From Pocillopora verrucosa (Eukaryota > Cnidaria > Anthozoa > Scleractinia > Pocilloporidae), in NCBI RefSeq assembly GCF_036669915.1, contig NC_089315.1, positions 9,448,874 through 9,512,873 on the forward strand: 64,000 bases of DNA, written 5' to 3'. The translations under genes and the position numbers were made by a program. The notes under the pieces were generated by a model. It was not told where the DNA came from and made no database searches. It was given only the letters and a program-made list of their open reading frames with translations. This document shows positions 49,001 to 62,898 of the stretch, one piece after another. Position 1 is the first letter of the stretch. The number at the start of each line of letters is the position of its first letter.

Positions 49001-52000
49001 TTACTGTATAGTACTGAACCAGAAAATTACAAGCCAGGAATAGGTCTTTTTGAAAGCCTTTCTGAATATGTGTTTACTTTATAAAGAGGATACTGTTTAT
49101 AAATTGAATGATCTTGTGTTGGCACTCCTAGTCCATAACTGAATTTATAATGATTAACTAATTATTATCTGCTTATTGATTGATCTCTTTGACTGGTTTG
49201 GACTAATTGAATGTGTCCCAGTAGCTCTAGAGGAACACCTTAAGAAAAATTTTTTTTTTTATTTATATATTTCATTATTATTATTTTTTTAGTTCATATG
49301 GTAGGAAATATGGTCCTTGGAGGTACTCAAGAAACAAAGAAGTCTCAACCTTTGGCCCCAACTAAAGAGGCCCTCTCCTTACGTGCCTACACTGCTAAGC
49401 GTAAGATGGCCCGTTTGAGAAGGTGTGCCTGTTTGTTGTACCAATCAGAACCCTTGGGGTACATAATCAGAAAGATTGAAGCTGAAGTGGAAAATGGACG
49501 ACTTGCCATCAGACCAGACAAAAAGTTACATGCAGATTTAGGTTGGTTTATACAAATAATTTAAGTAAAAATGGTAAATCAAGAATTGCCATATAGACAC
49601 ATGTAAACCAGACATACTTTATAGGTCTAACTGTCAAACTTTGACAACAGTGAGCCTATGAAATATTTATAAGTTTATTTTTGTTATGATCTGTTTCATT
49701 TATTATGAAAACATGCAAAGGAACCACAAATTCACAAACTAGTAACTGTCATTGCAACTCCCAGTATAACTTTCTCTCATCTGATTGGTTTTTGATCAAC
49801 AGAATAGCCTATTAGAATATGCCATATGTATTTTAATGAACCTTTTGTGTTTGACAATAATCCATTTTCATATTTTTGTTTCCAAATAATGAATAAATTT
49901 GTAAAGAAGTCTTGCTGAATTTATTGGTGTTGCAACCCTATTTCCCTTAATGCTGGAAAAATTTCTTTGGAAAAATGCAAGTTTGGGATGATTAGTGAGA
50001 GGGTTCAAATTTGTACCCTCTGAAAGCTTTTCAGTACCCACCCTTGCTCCAATTGAAGGAACTTTGAAGACATCACTTTATCTTATGCATTTTTAGGAAT
50101 CAAGAAGCAAGTTGCTGACATGATCCTGTCCTACAACTCCTTATGGCTACGGATTGGACTTGAGGTACAATGATGGTGACATGACACTGTCTTGTCTCAG
50201 AAACACTCTTCAACTAATTAACTGTGCTGTGTGACTGATCTTGAAAACTGGCTTCACATTCTTTGCCAACCTGATGCAGAGAAGTGGAACAGTCCACCAC
50301 AAAGCTTGGTTTTTATGGTGTTTTCAAATTGTAGTCTGCAATCTGTTTGTCAAAATGCCTTTCAGATGTTTGATTATCGATCAGTATGCAGCAATTTTCA
50401 CAGCTGAAAACATAAAAGGTGAAGATTGTGTGCTATTGAGATCTGCTAACTTTCCTCTTCCAAGACAAAGTTCTTTTTCTCTCTTCTTTAGCCTTTTCAG
50501 GATTTCAAGTGTTTAAATCCTCGTTCTTTTTCTCATGTGTTTCAGACCATATTCGGTGAAATTCTCCCTATCCACTCAAATGATGACGTAAGTGGGCTGA
50601 GGCGTTTTATCACAGACAGATTACTTGGTAACCCGGATATTGCCAGTGCATTTGCACATCCACAGGTGCCAGGGTTGTATCGTGAAGGTAAATCCAAAAG
50701 GCTAAAAAAAAATTAAAATCAACCTTTTTTCTGTTTTAAGCTGCGCTTAAAAAGGTGTTGAAAAACTTACAAGAAATAAGAATTCCACGATGTCATTTTC
50801 CAGGCCTGGAAAGTCATGAAATTTGAATGCAGGTCGAAGGAAGTTATGGAAGATAATTTAAAATACTATTTTGAGTACAGCATCATTATTTGATCGCATT
50901 CTTATCTTCTTGGAAACTACTTTTCGGTAGAGGGTCATGGAAAATCTCTGACAGGTCCATGTAAAGGTCATGGAAAGTAATTGAATTTTATGATTTTGAA
51001 AAAAGTACGAACCTTGTTGTGTCTTCGTGACAAGCTTTAGTTCTTCATTTTCTAAATCGTCAATTTTATAGCGGAGCTCGCAGCGCGCGCAGCGAAACTC
51101 CATAGCTAGGAACATTCGGCGACCTGAGAAACGAAAATAAATTTTCAATTTTAACAGGAGTGCGGCCGTTCTACGACTATGCGTCCACGAAATAGGCTTT
51201 TTTTAGCGTACGTGACCAGCTACATTGTGGAAACATCCACAAAGCGTTACTCTTTTCAATAGACGACGTCGGTAAGAGCCCCTTGCATTCTGTTTTTGCT
51301 ACCCCTACAGGTTACGTAGAGCAGCTGGGAAAGTTTACTTTGAAGAAGTTTCTCCTTTTGGTGTTGTTCTTGGATCGTGCGAAATTGACGCGGCTGATTG
51401 ATCACGACCCGTGTCTCTTTAACAAGGAAGCCTCATTCAAGGTTTGTGCGCGCACATATACGAAGTAGGCTGTTTATTTACCACAGGTTTCGCGATATAA
51501 ACAGCTCGTGCAAAGGAAGGAAAATAAAGTGTGCGATCATCAGTCATGACTTTGCATTCCATTATCTCAAACTTTACCGAGTGTTATTGTACTGACTTGA
51601 ATTTACAAAGAGTCCTATCAATTATTTCTGTTTGTTTTTTTGTTTTTTTTAGTCAAACCGCAGTCTTCTACTAACGTTCTCCCGCGAGTATCTTAAGGGA
51701 GAGGGTGACGTGACAAAGCACCTGAACTTCTTGGGTTATTCGGTCACTCATTCTCAGGTAACAATATCCACGTGAAAAATTATAAATCGACTTCAGATAT
51801 TTTAAAGTGGGCATTTGAATAAAAAGTTCATTAAGATTTCAATTTTAAAATGTCTTGCCCTCCAGAGACCGATCGACGAAGTGGATTACGCTGTGAAGAA
51901 CATTGCCACAGATCTGAGAGACGGTCTGCGTCTAACGTGAGTAGTTTCGGTATTACCAAACTAGGTACCTATGCTGCAATATCAAGTTTTGAATTCTCTA

Positions 52001-55000
52001 CAACACAAATCACCGTTTAGGTGAAAAGAAATAACCAGAGATGAACTGTTGTTTTCTTTTTCATGCTGCAGGCGAGTGGTGGAGCTCTTAACCCATGATT
52101 GGCAGCTGTCAGCAAGTCTCCGTGTTCCGGCTATTTCCAGATTACAGGTGAATTAGCAATAGTTAGTAATAACAGAATTATTTTCGATTAAGTTTGGAAA
52201 GTCATACGGGATTGCTTCAGTTTTACTTTGGTTCGCTCTGTGATTAGTTCATAAAACTCGCGCTTCTTTCTCAATCAGTCAGATTAAAAACTAGAAGGAA
52301 CCCATCAAAACTTAGTTAATCGAGCTTTTCCTCGTGCGGTTTGCTTATTTTTTTACTTACACTACTTATTGATTCCTCTGTAAAGTCAGGCAAAAATCTT
52401 CATTTGTAAGCGCCACATAACTCTTGGTCAGAGTTTGAGTATTTTTCATCCTTTTCGTTTTCAGAAAATCCACAATGTAGACCTTTTTATGAACGCATTG
52501 AAACAAAGAGGCATTCTTGTCGGAGGAATTCACGGTAAAACTGTTTGTTCGTGTGTGAAATAACGCATAAAAAAGCACGATGCAGTCAGTAGCCTAGATT
52601 TCACTTTGTTTTTATCTCCATCAGATCGCTTGTTTTGCGGACAATGGAATAGTATTAAGTATTAGTATTAAGTTTTAAATTAAGGATCTGCGCGTTTGCC
52701 TCCCGCCTACTCATCGTACTTGCGCCGCTTCAACTTCTAGCCAGCCTATTTATTCGTTTGTCTTTTTGTTGTGCTCCTGACTCGCTTTCTCTATCATGGT
52801 GCAGGAGAGAGACACATTCTGCTAGAACCACAAAACTGCTTATCCTGCAGGTTAAATTTTAATGTTACTTTTTTCAGGGGGTGTTACTGATGCGCGCCAT
52901 ATCGTGGATGGACACCGAGAGAAAACGCTTACTTTGCTGTGGCAGATGATTTTTCACTTTCAGGTAAGTTTTAGTCGAAAAAACGTCAGGTTCTTATCTT
53001 GTGCCGTATGTTACTTCAAATGATCCCATTTTTTATGTCATCGAGTGACTGCCACCGCAGTAAAATCCCCGCCTCTCACCCTAGGAACTCGTCAAGTTCC
53101 CCTGACGTTTCCTTAGTGACTATTGATACTCCTGTGTGGGGTGGGCACTGTGAGAGCAAAGGATCTTGTCCAGGAGGGTCTCGCCTAGTTCACTGCACAT
53201 TTCATCGCTGACTTGCACTTTAATGTATTTTTTTTATATGAAATTGTAACGAGTTTCTTCATTTATTTTTCTTCAACTTCACCCTGTAATTTCTCTGAAA
53301 ACCTTTTAACAGGTAAATGTTCTTCTGAGCGAAAAACTTCTTCAGGAGGAAATAGCCCATTTAGAGAGTACCAGGCTTCTCCGCGATCAGTTAACTGCTG
53401 CGGAGAACTGGATTGAGGGAGACGAAGCAGATTTTGTGGGAAAACGCCGGGATTCTTCAGACCTGTATTTCCAGTCAGACCGGCTGCGCTTGCTCTTTAA
53501 ATGGTGTAAGATGGTTTGCAGATTGTACGGCTTGAAGGTAATAATGTAACTTACATTTTACTATGCTTTAGTTGAAAGCGTATATTGCGTATAAAGGTTT
53601 TCAGCTTTGTCGTCAAAGTTAACAAAAATAAAAAAGAATGCAAACGAGTTTCATGGTCACTATTAAGTGATTTTGTTTTTCATTCTTTTAGATTGAGAAC
53701 TTCACTGTTTCATTCTCGGATGGTCGTGCTCTGTGTTTCTTACTCCATCATTATCACCCCTCGCTACTCCCCCGGTCACATATCAAAGAACAAACTAGCT
53801 TGACCTGTAATCCGGGGGTACATGATACAAGTGACAGTGAGGCTGAGGAAGGAATGGGAGTGAACTCGTGGACTGCAATATTCAGCCCCGGTAAGTTTAA
53901 GAATTTCTTCTTGACTTCAGTTCCATATTTTAACTGCTAGACAATTCAGTTTGGCTTGCCTTTGAGAAAGTAGTAAATTTTATCTCACTGAGGTGATCAT
54001 AAAGTTATCAAAAATCTCCATTCCCTTTTATTCTTTCAGGTTGCGGAACAAATACGTTTTTAGAGGAACTGAAGAGTAATGAGCGCGAAAATTTTCGTAC
54101 AATGGCGGAGAAGGTGAGTACAAGTTTCCAAATTCCACAAATCTCATTTTGTAGTTTACTATCTTTTTCTAAGTCTGAAAGATGTTTTTGGTCTATAAAA
54201 ATTTCATGTTCGGAAGAAAAAAATTTTTGTCTGCTTCAAGTAAAAGACGATTTAAAGAACTTTCCGATTACTACCATAAGGTTTGAACTGATCATGGAAT
54301 CCTTCGACCTTCTTTTTTCCGGGAAGTCAGGGATTCAAGTGTGAATCATGAAAGTGACTAGAAAAGATATTTTTGTTAACAAGAAAGGAAAATTCCTTCC
54401 CTATATTAACGTCTAAAACAGTATATTGATACCAACTTTTTTATCGTAGCTCATTGAAAACATCAAGAAGGTCTTTTGAAAAATTCACGTTGTCATGGTA
54501 TTTTAATATTTAAAGAAAAAAATACGAGCTCTGTAGTTTGGATACTCTACCAGCACCTAGCTATAGTTTATAGGAGACTTGTGCTCGTAAGAATATTGGA
54601 TTAGCTTCATGTTACAAATGTTTGTTCGTTTGTTTACTTCAGGTACGAGAACTAGGTGGAGTTCCTTTGATGACTAAGGCCACTGACATGTACTACACAA
54701 TTCCCGATGAGAAGGTGAGGAAATGCAGTTATTCTTCTTTTTGTAAAGGCTCGGGACTTCCAAATATTCCTTTTCCAACCTAATGAACTTACTTTTTTAT
54801 TTCCCAGGTTGTCATAACTTACGTCGCCTATCTGTGTGCTCGGTTGCTGGATCTTCGAGAGGAGACGAGAGCTGCACGCTGCATTCAGGTGGCCTGGAGA
54901 CGATTTCGTCTTAAAAGGCGATTAGAGCTGAAAAAGGTTGGCTGGTGTTACGTGAACTTTAAAAGGTTTATCCCATATTCGTGATCGTCAGCTTTATTTG

Positions 55001-58000
55001 CTAGAGCCTTCCTTTGCGTGCTTTTTATTATCTATTTCTCATATCATGTTTCTGTTTGCTTTTGGTTTTTCCAGAATGTTGCGAAGATAGTTGTTTTTAT
55101 ACAGGTATGAAATACTTCAGTATACAACTTAAGTTGACTAGAATACATCTCTTTCGTATTGTGTTCTCTGTTTGTGATAACTTTTCGACTAAGCACAAGT
55201 TTAACTGGAGATGCTCAGCTGAGATAACATTGTCTTCTCTCACAGGCATGCGCTAGAGCCGCAATGACACGACGTAGATTTCAAGCCATGAGGCAGTCCA
55301 CTGTTCTCATTCAGTCTTTGTACCGTGGTCACCTGGTTCGTCGACAACTTCGTGCTCGTCACCAGGCTGCGAACTGCATTCAGACCCGCTACCTGGCCTT
55401 CAAAAAAGGTCGAGAGGTCCTGGAATGGTACAGAAACCTTCGAAAAATTGTTGTGCGGCTGCAGCGTACTGTATTGGCCAATCAGAGGAAACGAAAGGAA
55501 AGGAGAGATCGAGCTGCGAAAATAGCACAGTCTGCTTGGAAAGGATTCATGGAAAGGAGGAAGTTTGCTGAGAAAAGAGAGGCTTGTATTCGTATTCAGG
55601 CATTTATCAGAGGAGTTATTCTGCGTGAGCGGTTTTTGCTCCTTCGAAACTCGACTGTGCTAATTCAGAGAATCTTCAGGGCATTGATGATCGAGAGAAA
55701 AGAGAGAGAACACTTTCTTCATCTGAGGAAGTGCGTGATCGTGCTACAGTCGTTATACAGAGGCAAACGCGATCGAAAACGCGTGAAGCAGATTCGCGCG
55801 GTTATCATGATTCAAAGCCACGTGCGAGCGTGGGAAACCCGCTCAAGATTCCTGTTACTGAAACATGCAGCTACCAAGATACAGGCTAACGTCAGAATGT
55901 ATCAAACACGAAAGAAATTTGCGCTTATGAAGAGTGCGACAAGAACTTTGCAAGTTCACTTCAGAGCCACTCTCCTTGGACGAGAAGAAAAGATCAAGTA
56001 CATGAATCAAAAGTCTGCTTGCATTAAGATCCAGTCATTCATCAGATGTGATCTGCAAAGGAAGGCGTTTTTAAAGAAGAGAAAAGCCGCTGTAACGATT
56101 CAGTCCATTGTCAGGATGTACCTCGCAAGGTCAAGTTACCGAAACTTGCTTTCGTCAACTGCGAAGATCCAGAGAAGACTTCGAGAATTTCTCTACACGA
56201 AGAGTATACAGCAGAAATATGTGCACATGAAGCTATCTGCATTAAAGATCCAGTCATGCTATAGAGGTTATCGGTGCAGGAAGCAGTTTACTCGGGTCAG
56301 ATTGGCCACTGTTACCCTTCAATCACTCACGCGTCGTTTTCTAAGTAGAAAGAAGTTCTTGGCGTTAGCACATGCTGCTGTCGTGATTCAGACGCGCTAC
56401 CGCGCTCTACAACAGGGACGCCATCAGAGAGTAGAATATCACCGCATCCTTGATACTGTTGTTCACCTTCAGGCTCTAGTCCGAGGTAACATTGGCCGTA
56501 AACGTCTCGTGGCCCAACATAGATCAGCTACTCTGATTCAGACTGTCTACAGAGGGTACGTTTGTCGCACAAAGTATCAATCATCAAGACAAGCTGCTAT
56601 AAACATACAGCGGCGTTACCGTTCATTTCTCCTTGGCCGCCATGTTCGTTCCAATTTCCAACGTCTTCAACACGCATCAGTGCAAATACAATCTTACTTC
56701 CGTGGATTCCAAGCAAGGAAACAGGTCAATCTTCTGCGAAGTGCTATGAAAATCCAAGCAGCTTATCGCGGATACCGAGCTAGAAAGTCATACAACAATT
56801 CTCGTAACCGTATCATTCATGCTCAAGCATTAACTCGTGGTTATTTAACGAGGAAATATTATTACGAGCTCAAGAAAGCCACTGTAAAGCTACAGAGTCG
56901 GTACCGTGCCCGCGTGATTGGCATGCGTCAGTATGTAAATTATCACGTACAACGCGGTGCCTGCATCTTGATACAAGCAGCTGTGCGTGGTTACCATTGT
57001 CGTAAGAGATACCTAGTAGAGAGAAACGCCGCAATAGTCATTCAACAAAAGTACAAAGCTACGGTAAAGTGTAGGAGCCAACGGGAACGTTACCTTGCTA
57101 GTAGACGTGCAGCAATTCATATTCAGGCTTGTGTGCGTGGATGGCTTGACAGAAAATTGGCGCGAAGACTTCGTGCGGCAAGACTGATCCAAGCGACATA
57201 TAAGATGTACAAAACAAGGGAACAGTTTCTCACATTCAGAAGTGCTGTACTGAGATTACAAGCTCAAACACGCATGATAAAACAGCGGCAGAGATTTATT
57301 AGCTTGAAAAACGCAACCGTAGTCATTCAAAGGAAGTTTAGGGCAGCAGTTCTCTACAAGCACGATCAACTTGTATTTCACTTCATCCGAGGCGCAGTCA
57401 TTACGTTACAGATGGCTGTAAGAGGATACCTGGTGCGAACGAGACTTCGTAAAATGAATGATGCCGCTGTTAAAATCCAGGCTTGTTTTCGCGGGTTTCG
57501 GACGTGGAGACGATATGAAGCTACCAAGAGAGCTGTGTTGATTTTACAGCTTCGTTACCGCGCCTGGCTTCTCGGTCGAGCAGTAGCTCGGAATTTCAAT
57601 GCGTTAAAGTCATCTTCTCTCATAATCCAATCAAGTTATCGCCGCTACAAGGTGCGACTTAATTTGAAACGTAAGCAGGCAGCGGTCAAGATCCAAAGCG
57701 CCTATCGCTGTCATGTGTGTGCCTCCAAATATCTCCTCCAGAAGTCTTCTGCGGTTGTTATCCAAGCAGAAGTAAGACGCTACATAGCACGGCGATCCTA
57801 TCAGAACCTTCGTCGTGCTGCATCTGTGATTCAGCGCCGATTCCGAGCTCAGAGGGAGATGCAGGTGGTCAGACGGTGTTTCACTCTCCAGCGGAAGGCA
57901 TGCGTTATGTTGCAGACTGAGATTAGAGCATGGCAATGCAGACGACACTATAGCGCGATTAAATCGGCAGCCATCACTATCCAGCAACACTTCCGAGCTT

Positions 58001-61000
58001 GCGTTAAGTCTCATACACAAAGAGAAGGTTTCTTGCAATTGCGGAGTGCCACTGTTGTGTTTCAGTCTTATTGGAGAATGTCGTCGGCTAGAAGAAAATA
58101 CAAGAGAGCTCAGGATGCTGCCATTAAGATACAAGCCTTTGCGCGCATGACAAAAGAAGTTCGGGCTTATCAAAAGCTCAAGAATGCGACCATGGCATTG
58201 CAGAAGATTTACAGAGCTAATCACCTTTGCAAAAGGCAGCGTAAAAGTTACGAAATGATGCGTCGAGGTGCTATCATACTACAATCGCATCTGCGTGGTT
58301 TCATAGCGAGACAGCGTGTCGCTGAAATGCTGATGGAGAAACAGAGACGGGGAGCAGCTGCCCTGAAGATTCAGCGTTACTACCGTGGATATCGCCTGAT
58401 GAAGGAAACTCTCTTTACATATCACGTGACCCGTGGTGCAATCATCACTTTGCAGTCTGCTTTCCGCATGGTTCGTGCGCAGAAGTTTGCACGCAGGCTC
58501 AGAGCTGTTATTAAGATACAAGCGGCATATCGTACAGCAGTCACACGTAGAAATTTCCTGGCCGTGCGAGAATCTGTCTGCAGAATACAGGCAACGGTTC
58601 GTCGCAATCAAACCCGACAGCAATTTGTAGCGACAAGGGAAGCAATCGTTGCAATTCAACAATGGTACAGAGCACAAGCGGCAATGAGGGAGATCTATGC
58701 AGAGTATCAGTGCCTCAGACGCGCCACAGTCCTCATTCAGTCGTATTACAAAGTTTATTGTCAGCGGAAGTCTTATCTTTGTGACAGACAAAAGGTAGTG
58801 CTGGTTCAGTCTTCCGTGCGCATGCATCTACAACGGACGAAGTTCCTTCAAAAGCGCTCGGCAGTGATCGTCATTCAATGTCGGTATCGATCGTTCATCA
58901 TCGGCCAAGATGTCCGTCAGAGATTCCGTGAGATGAAATGGGCAGCTACTAGAATCCAGGTAGTTGAAACAGTCCATTTTTCACGGATGTTTTTATTGTA
59001 CTTTGATCAATGTCAGTATCTAAGGAACTGCACACCTACCCCTCCCGCAACCCAACATTAACCCTAACTTGTTTTCAGTCGACTGTTGTTGAGTCAGGGG
59101 AGGGGTAGGTGCGCACTTTCTCAGATACTAACATTGTTCTTAGGCCCTTTTATGAAGCATGCTCTATCTTTCGGATTACAAGAACTTGTTTTAATGTTCT
59201 ATATTTAACTGGTCAGTCAATGTAAGATTACAAAAGTCCATTTTACGTTTTCAAGAAAGATCACATGTAAGTCATAAGTAGTGCTTTCTTTCCTTTCATT
59301 TATACTCAGAGCTTTTACCGAGGTTGCCAAGCGAGAGATGAAGTGAAGAAACTGAGATCAGCCATACTTATTCAGTCTCATGCACGTGGAATGATTCAGA
59401 GGCAGAAATACTACCATGCCAAACAAATCCTGATCAGAATGCAAGCCTCAGTAAAGGCCTGGCACTATCGGAAGAGTTACTTAGAACTCAAAGCCGCGAC
59501 AGTTTTCCTGCAAAGAAAAGTGCGAGCTAATATTGCCTCAAGAAGGGCGAGCGCAGAATTTCAAGAGGTCAAACGCGCAGTAGTTACGCTTCAATCTTTT
59601 TACCGTGGCTGGAAGGCTCGCTTCTTTGTCCGTCAACTGAAGGCTGTGATTCAGATTCAGAGATGGTTCCGAGGTACAATGGCTGGAAGAACAGCTCGTG
59701 AAGATTATCGAAGACTCAAGGATGCTACTGTCATACTGCAGGCCGCTTTCCGTGGATACCGCGGGCGGATGGTCGCTCGTAAAATGTTCGCTGCTCGTGT
59801 TATTCAGGCAGCTTTCATAGGATTTATAACAAGAAGGAAGATAAAAGTAAGAGTTTTCTTTTAGATATGTTTTCATGTGTTTTATAACTGAGATAATGAA
59901 GAAGTTTACTTTTCGATTATCAGTGAACTTCGATCGCTTGACTGACAAACAACTCCTGAATTGACACAATATCTTTTAGGACTACACTCACACGTATACG
60001 AACAACTGTTACACCAGGATTCAAATCATTTACTGCATTTCGCATAACTCAATCAAAGTCTACGAACGTTAAACTGAGTTTGAATTGTCAATAATTGCTA
60101 ATTTGTTTTGCAATACTTCTCTTTTCCAGCGTCAGAAGGCGCAGCGTTTGGTACAGTTGAAAACGTTTGCGGCAGCTGCATATCATCATCTGAAAGCCAT
60201 CAGAATCCAGCGTTGTTATCGGCGGGCACGGGCAATAGTGGTGGCAAAAGCGCGGATGGACGCAGTTCTTCTAATCCAGGTATGATAATTCGAGGACATA
60301 TCTTGCTTGGCGCAAAATTACAAAATTTGTTTCTGGACTTGTCTTGCTATCTGCCTTAGCTTGTTGTTAAGGCGATCAATATCTGTTCTTTATAAAAGAG
60401 AGAGAGGTTCAAGTTCTCTAGCTACTCTTGAAGTCAGTAATCATCCAGGCTGCAATTTTATAGGGCTTTTCTACCTAAACAGGAACTAAGTAAAGAAAGT
60501 TGCTATCTTTTCTTCCCTCAGTATTGGTGGCGCGGTGTGCTTCAACATCGGAGGTTTACCACTCTTCGCTCAGCCGCTGTTTTTGTACAGAGAGCAGCAC
60601 GGAAGAAACTGGTGACGAAAAACAAAAACGCAGCGAAGATCCAGTCCCTTATCCGTGGAGTCCTGGCAAGGAATCATTTGCGAAAACGTCGGGCATGCGC
60701 ACTGAGAATACAAGTTAGAAAAATACTACTTGTGTTTACATAATTTGCTTAGTCTTCACCCTTTGTTGAGCAATAACTCCTCGAGATGTTAGTGTCGCTG
60801 ATTTCTTATGCTTTTTTTCTTCTTTTTTTTCCTTAAGGCTTTGTGGCGAGGTTACCGAGTTCGACGTGGAGTGTCATCCGTTAAGGTTAAAAAAGCGCGT
60901 AAGCGGATCAAGTCCGCAAATGCTGCAGCAACCGAATCAATGAAGCTTTGTAACCGCACCAGGTCCGCCCTTGACTTCCTATTGCAGTGTAAGAACATCA

Positions 61001-62039
61001 GCAAGATAGTGGGAGCGCTTGGTAACCTGGGTGAGTTCCTTGAGAAAAAAATAATTACTATTTTAAAGCCCAATCACAGCAAGACAAAAACATGACAAGA
61101 GGCTAAGTGATATCAAAACAAGATATCAGAAAAAGGTGTGAACTTCAAGCGTGTAAGCTCGAAAAAAGATTCAATCGATTCTTGTTTTGCATCTGATTGA
61201 GAGTAACGCGACTTTTCACGACCAACTGTTCTTCGAATTAGCGCTGACCCGAAGGACGAGAGCTGCATGTAGCATCCACTCTGAACGGAAGGCTGAAACT
61301 TTATGAGAATTGTGCCATTAACCGTTGTTATTGTTTGTATCTCAGAGGTTGTAACTCGTCTGTCGGAGGTTTGCTGCCAGCAGGTCGTGAGAGATGGTGC
61401 ACTGCCTGTTATATTCAAAGTAATCAAGAAGTGCAACCGCAGTTTACCGCACTTAGAAGTCATTAAATATTCCATATCAATACTCTTCAATGTCGCACAG
61501 GTAAGAAAAACGTCCCCCTTATCGTAGTTACCTACATAACTTTGCGTCAGATTCATCCCTTCGGAGCATACGAGAACATGACAGATATAGTTGAAATTCA
61601 CGAATATAATTATTAACTATCTTCTGTTCCACAGTACCCGTCAGTTTATACTACTGTTTATGAGCAACCAGATTCTATCGAAACCTTGGTTGAACTGTTG
61701 GCAAACTTCCGAGACAAAAGTTTCCTCTTCGCCAAAACTTGCTGCCTTCTTTTCGTTTTATGCCGGGACTCCTCAATCGCTCAAGACATTCTCAACATGA
61801 CAAAGATTGTAGAAGATATCAAGAGTGTCCACAAGATAGCGGAACGAAACCACCGACTGGAAGCTAAGCGAAACAAGGTCAACGAGAGGAGCACCTGCCA
61901 GTTAGCCCCACCCACGCCTTATAAGGGAAAGAAATTCAACTCAGTGAAATGGCAGCAACGGCTGAATATGGTCCAAGATCCTTTGGAGGCAGTAAGACTA
62001 CTCGTGAAAAAACTGGGCCTGGCTCCGTTGGATGAATGA
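46034..62039 (+). CDS. ASPM: Abnormal spindle protein (ASPM orthologue), 26 exons
   Basis: Spindle-pole microtubule minus-end protein needed for spindle focusing. Exons: 46034-46603, 47587-47893, 48172-48348, 48900-48977, 49293-49541, 50097-50164, 50546-50687, 51311-51441, 51653-51757, 51866-51936, 52072-52147, 52465-52534, 52878-52963, 53313-53537, 53692-53890, 54040-54113, 54643-54714, 54808-54936, 55075-55104, 55246-58959, 59310-59846, 60130-60279, 60522-60713, 60838-61030, 61346-61500, 61635-62039. All junctions are GT-AG and phases agree: 8,205 nt, 2,734 aa (human 3,477). The ASH domain lies near residues 55-160 ([20 protein letters not shown]); a basic linker follows; [20 protein letters not shown] opens the conserved core; the calponin-homology regions are about 531-710 and 711-900; about 65 IQ motifs run from about 920 to 2,490; the C-terminal armadillo-like end begins near 2,500. 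The start is the first Met before the ASH domain. Confidence 0.95.
47025..47105 (-). repeat. tRNA-derived SINE-like sequence in ASPM intron 1
   Basis: On the minus strand TTAGCTCATTTGGTAGAGTA (A-box region) is followed by GGGATCAAATCC (B-box-like). The acceptor stem does not pair, so it is a tRNA-derived repeat; it resembles the plus-strand copy at 9589-9662. Confidence 0.5.
50790..51130. repeat. Probable dispersed repeat in ASPM intron 7
   Basis: Contains repeated variants of GGAAAGTCATGGAA (CCTGGAAAGTCATGAAATTT, GGTCATGGAAAATCTC, GGTCATGGAAAGTAAT). Internal repetition within an intron suggests a mobile or satellite-like remnant; no other copy in this window. Confidence 0.35.
55246..58959 (+). 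other. ASPM: ASPM giant IQ-repeat exon (3,714 bp, 1,238 codons)
   Basis: A single exon holding about 50 IQ motifs spaced mostly 22-27 residues apart. A typical pair alternates a strong motif such as [15 protein letters not shown] with a weaker one such as [15 protein letters not shown], the alternation seen in vertebrate ASPM. IQ motifs bind calmodulin or light chains and build a long helical rod. The exon ends inside an IQ motif (AATRIQ), completed by exon 21 ([11 protein letters not shown]), so the repeat frame is preserved across the junction. Confidence 0.92.
59005..59139. repeat. Palindromic MITE 'GATCAATRTCAGTATC' (copy 2)
   Basis: Same family as 10427-10561, with the C-rich ACCTACCCCTCCCGCAACCC in the left arm and the complement in the right. 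It lies 45 bp past the donor of ASPM exon 20, in intron 20. Confidence 0.85.
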
Positions 62040-62898
62040 AGAATTATTTTGTCTTTTACCCACCTGATTTTTAATTCGTTATTTTATATACCCTTTTCAT
62101 TGTATTTTATCTGTATATACAGCGACAGTTCAGTTTTATCGCAATTCAAACTGCGAGCATTTACGTCATATCCGCACATCATGTGCGGTGATGTTTGAGA
62201 TGGGCCTTCGACGGCGGGAACGTTCGCAACATTTTTACAAGCTTTAGTTTTCAACTCCTGTCTTATATTCGCTGTTTTAAACAATCTCTCCACCTGGGGT
62301 ACATTTTTAAACTTCTGCACGTCTTCACCAAAGCCGCAACAGATACTTGCATTAAAAAATGTTGTAGCTTGCAAAATATTTATAGCTATGGAGTAATGTT
62401 AACATTTTAGTTGTTAGTACACAGAAAACGGGACGGAGAATCATGATGGGACACTTCACGCTCTACTACATGAAATGAGTCAGTTTTATTTCTACTCGCT
62501 AACGTCATTCAGTTGTACTTGATCATCTTATTTGTAAATACATTTACAATGAAGGGAGTAAAACAACCATCCGCATTCGCAAGGGAAACTGTTTGTGTTT
62601 GTTTTCTTCGCGCCTCAATCAGCGTATTTATCCTTTGAGGCAAGACAAATTGTTGATGTTCAAAGACTTTAGCGAACCTTGTCCACTATCTTTAAAACTT
62701 GTTCAAACTGTATCCCATAACTTTTTCCAAGGAAGCGAGACGCTTCCGTGACACACATATCGTTGTCTGATGACGTTCAAATTTGGACTTTTGTCGTGCT
62801 ACTTATCGGAGTGTGCAATCGACAATAGAGATGTCACACACTCTCGCTTCAGTAAGTGGCAGATTTTTGAAAAAAAGAATTGGTCTTAGGTGCTCAGG
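62040..62898. other. ASPM 3' UTR and intergenic sequence
   Basis: No AATAAA close behind the stop; ATTAAA near 62352 is a possible variant polyadenylation signal. No gene recognised. Confidence 0.35.

Noticed and set aside
57631-58827. Long minus-strand frames of 197 and 182 codons opposite ASPM
   Set aside because: They mirror the regular codon pattern of the IQ repeats on the plus strand and have no splice context or domain.
58960-59061. Read-through end of the large ASPM exon as the true C-terminus
   Set aside because: A GTAGTT donor lies exactly inside an IQ motif that exon 21 completes in phase; the read-through runs into a hairpin element.
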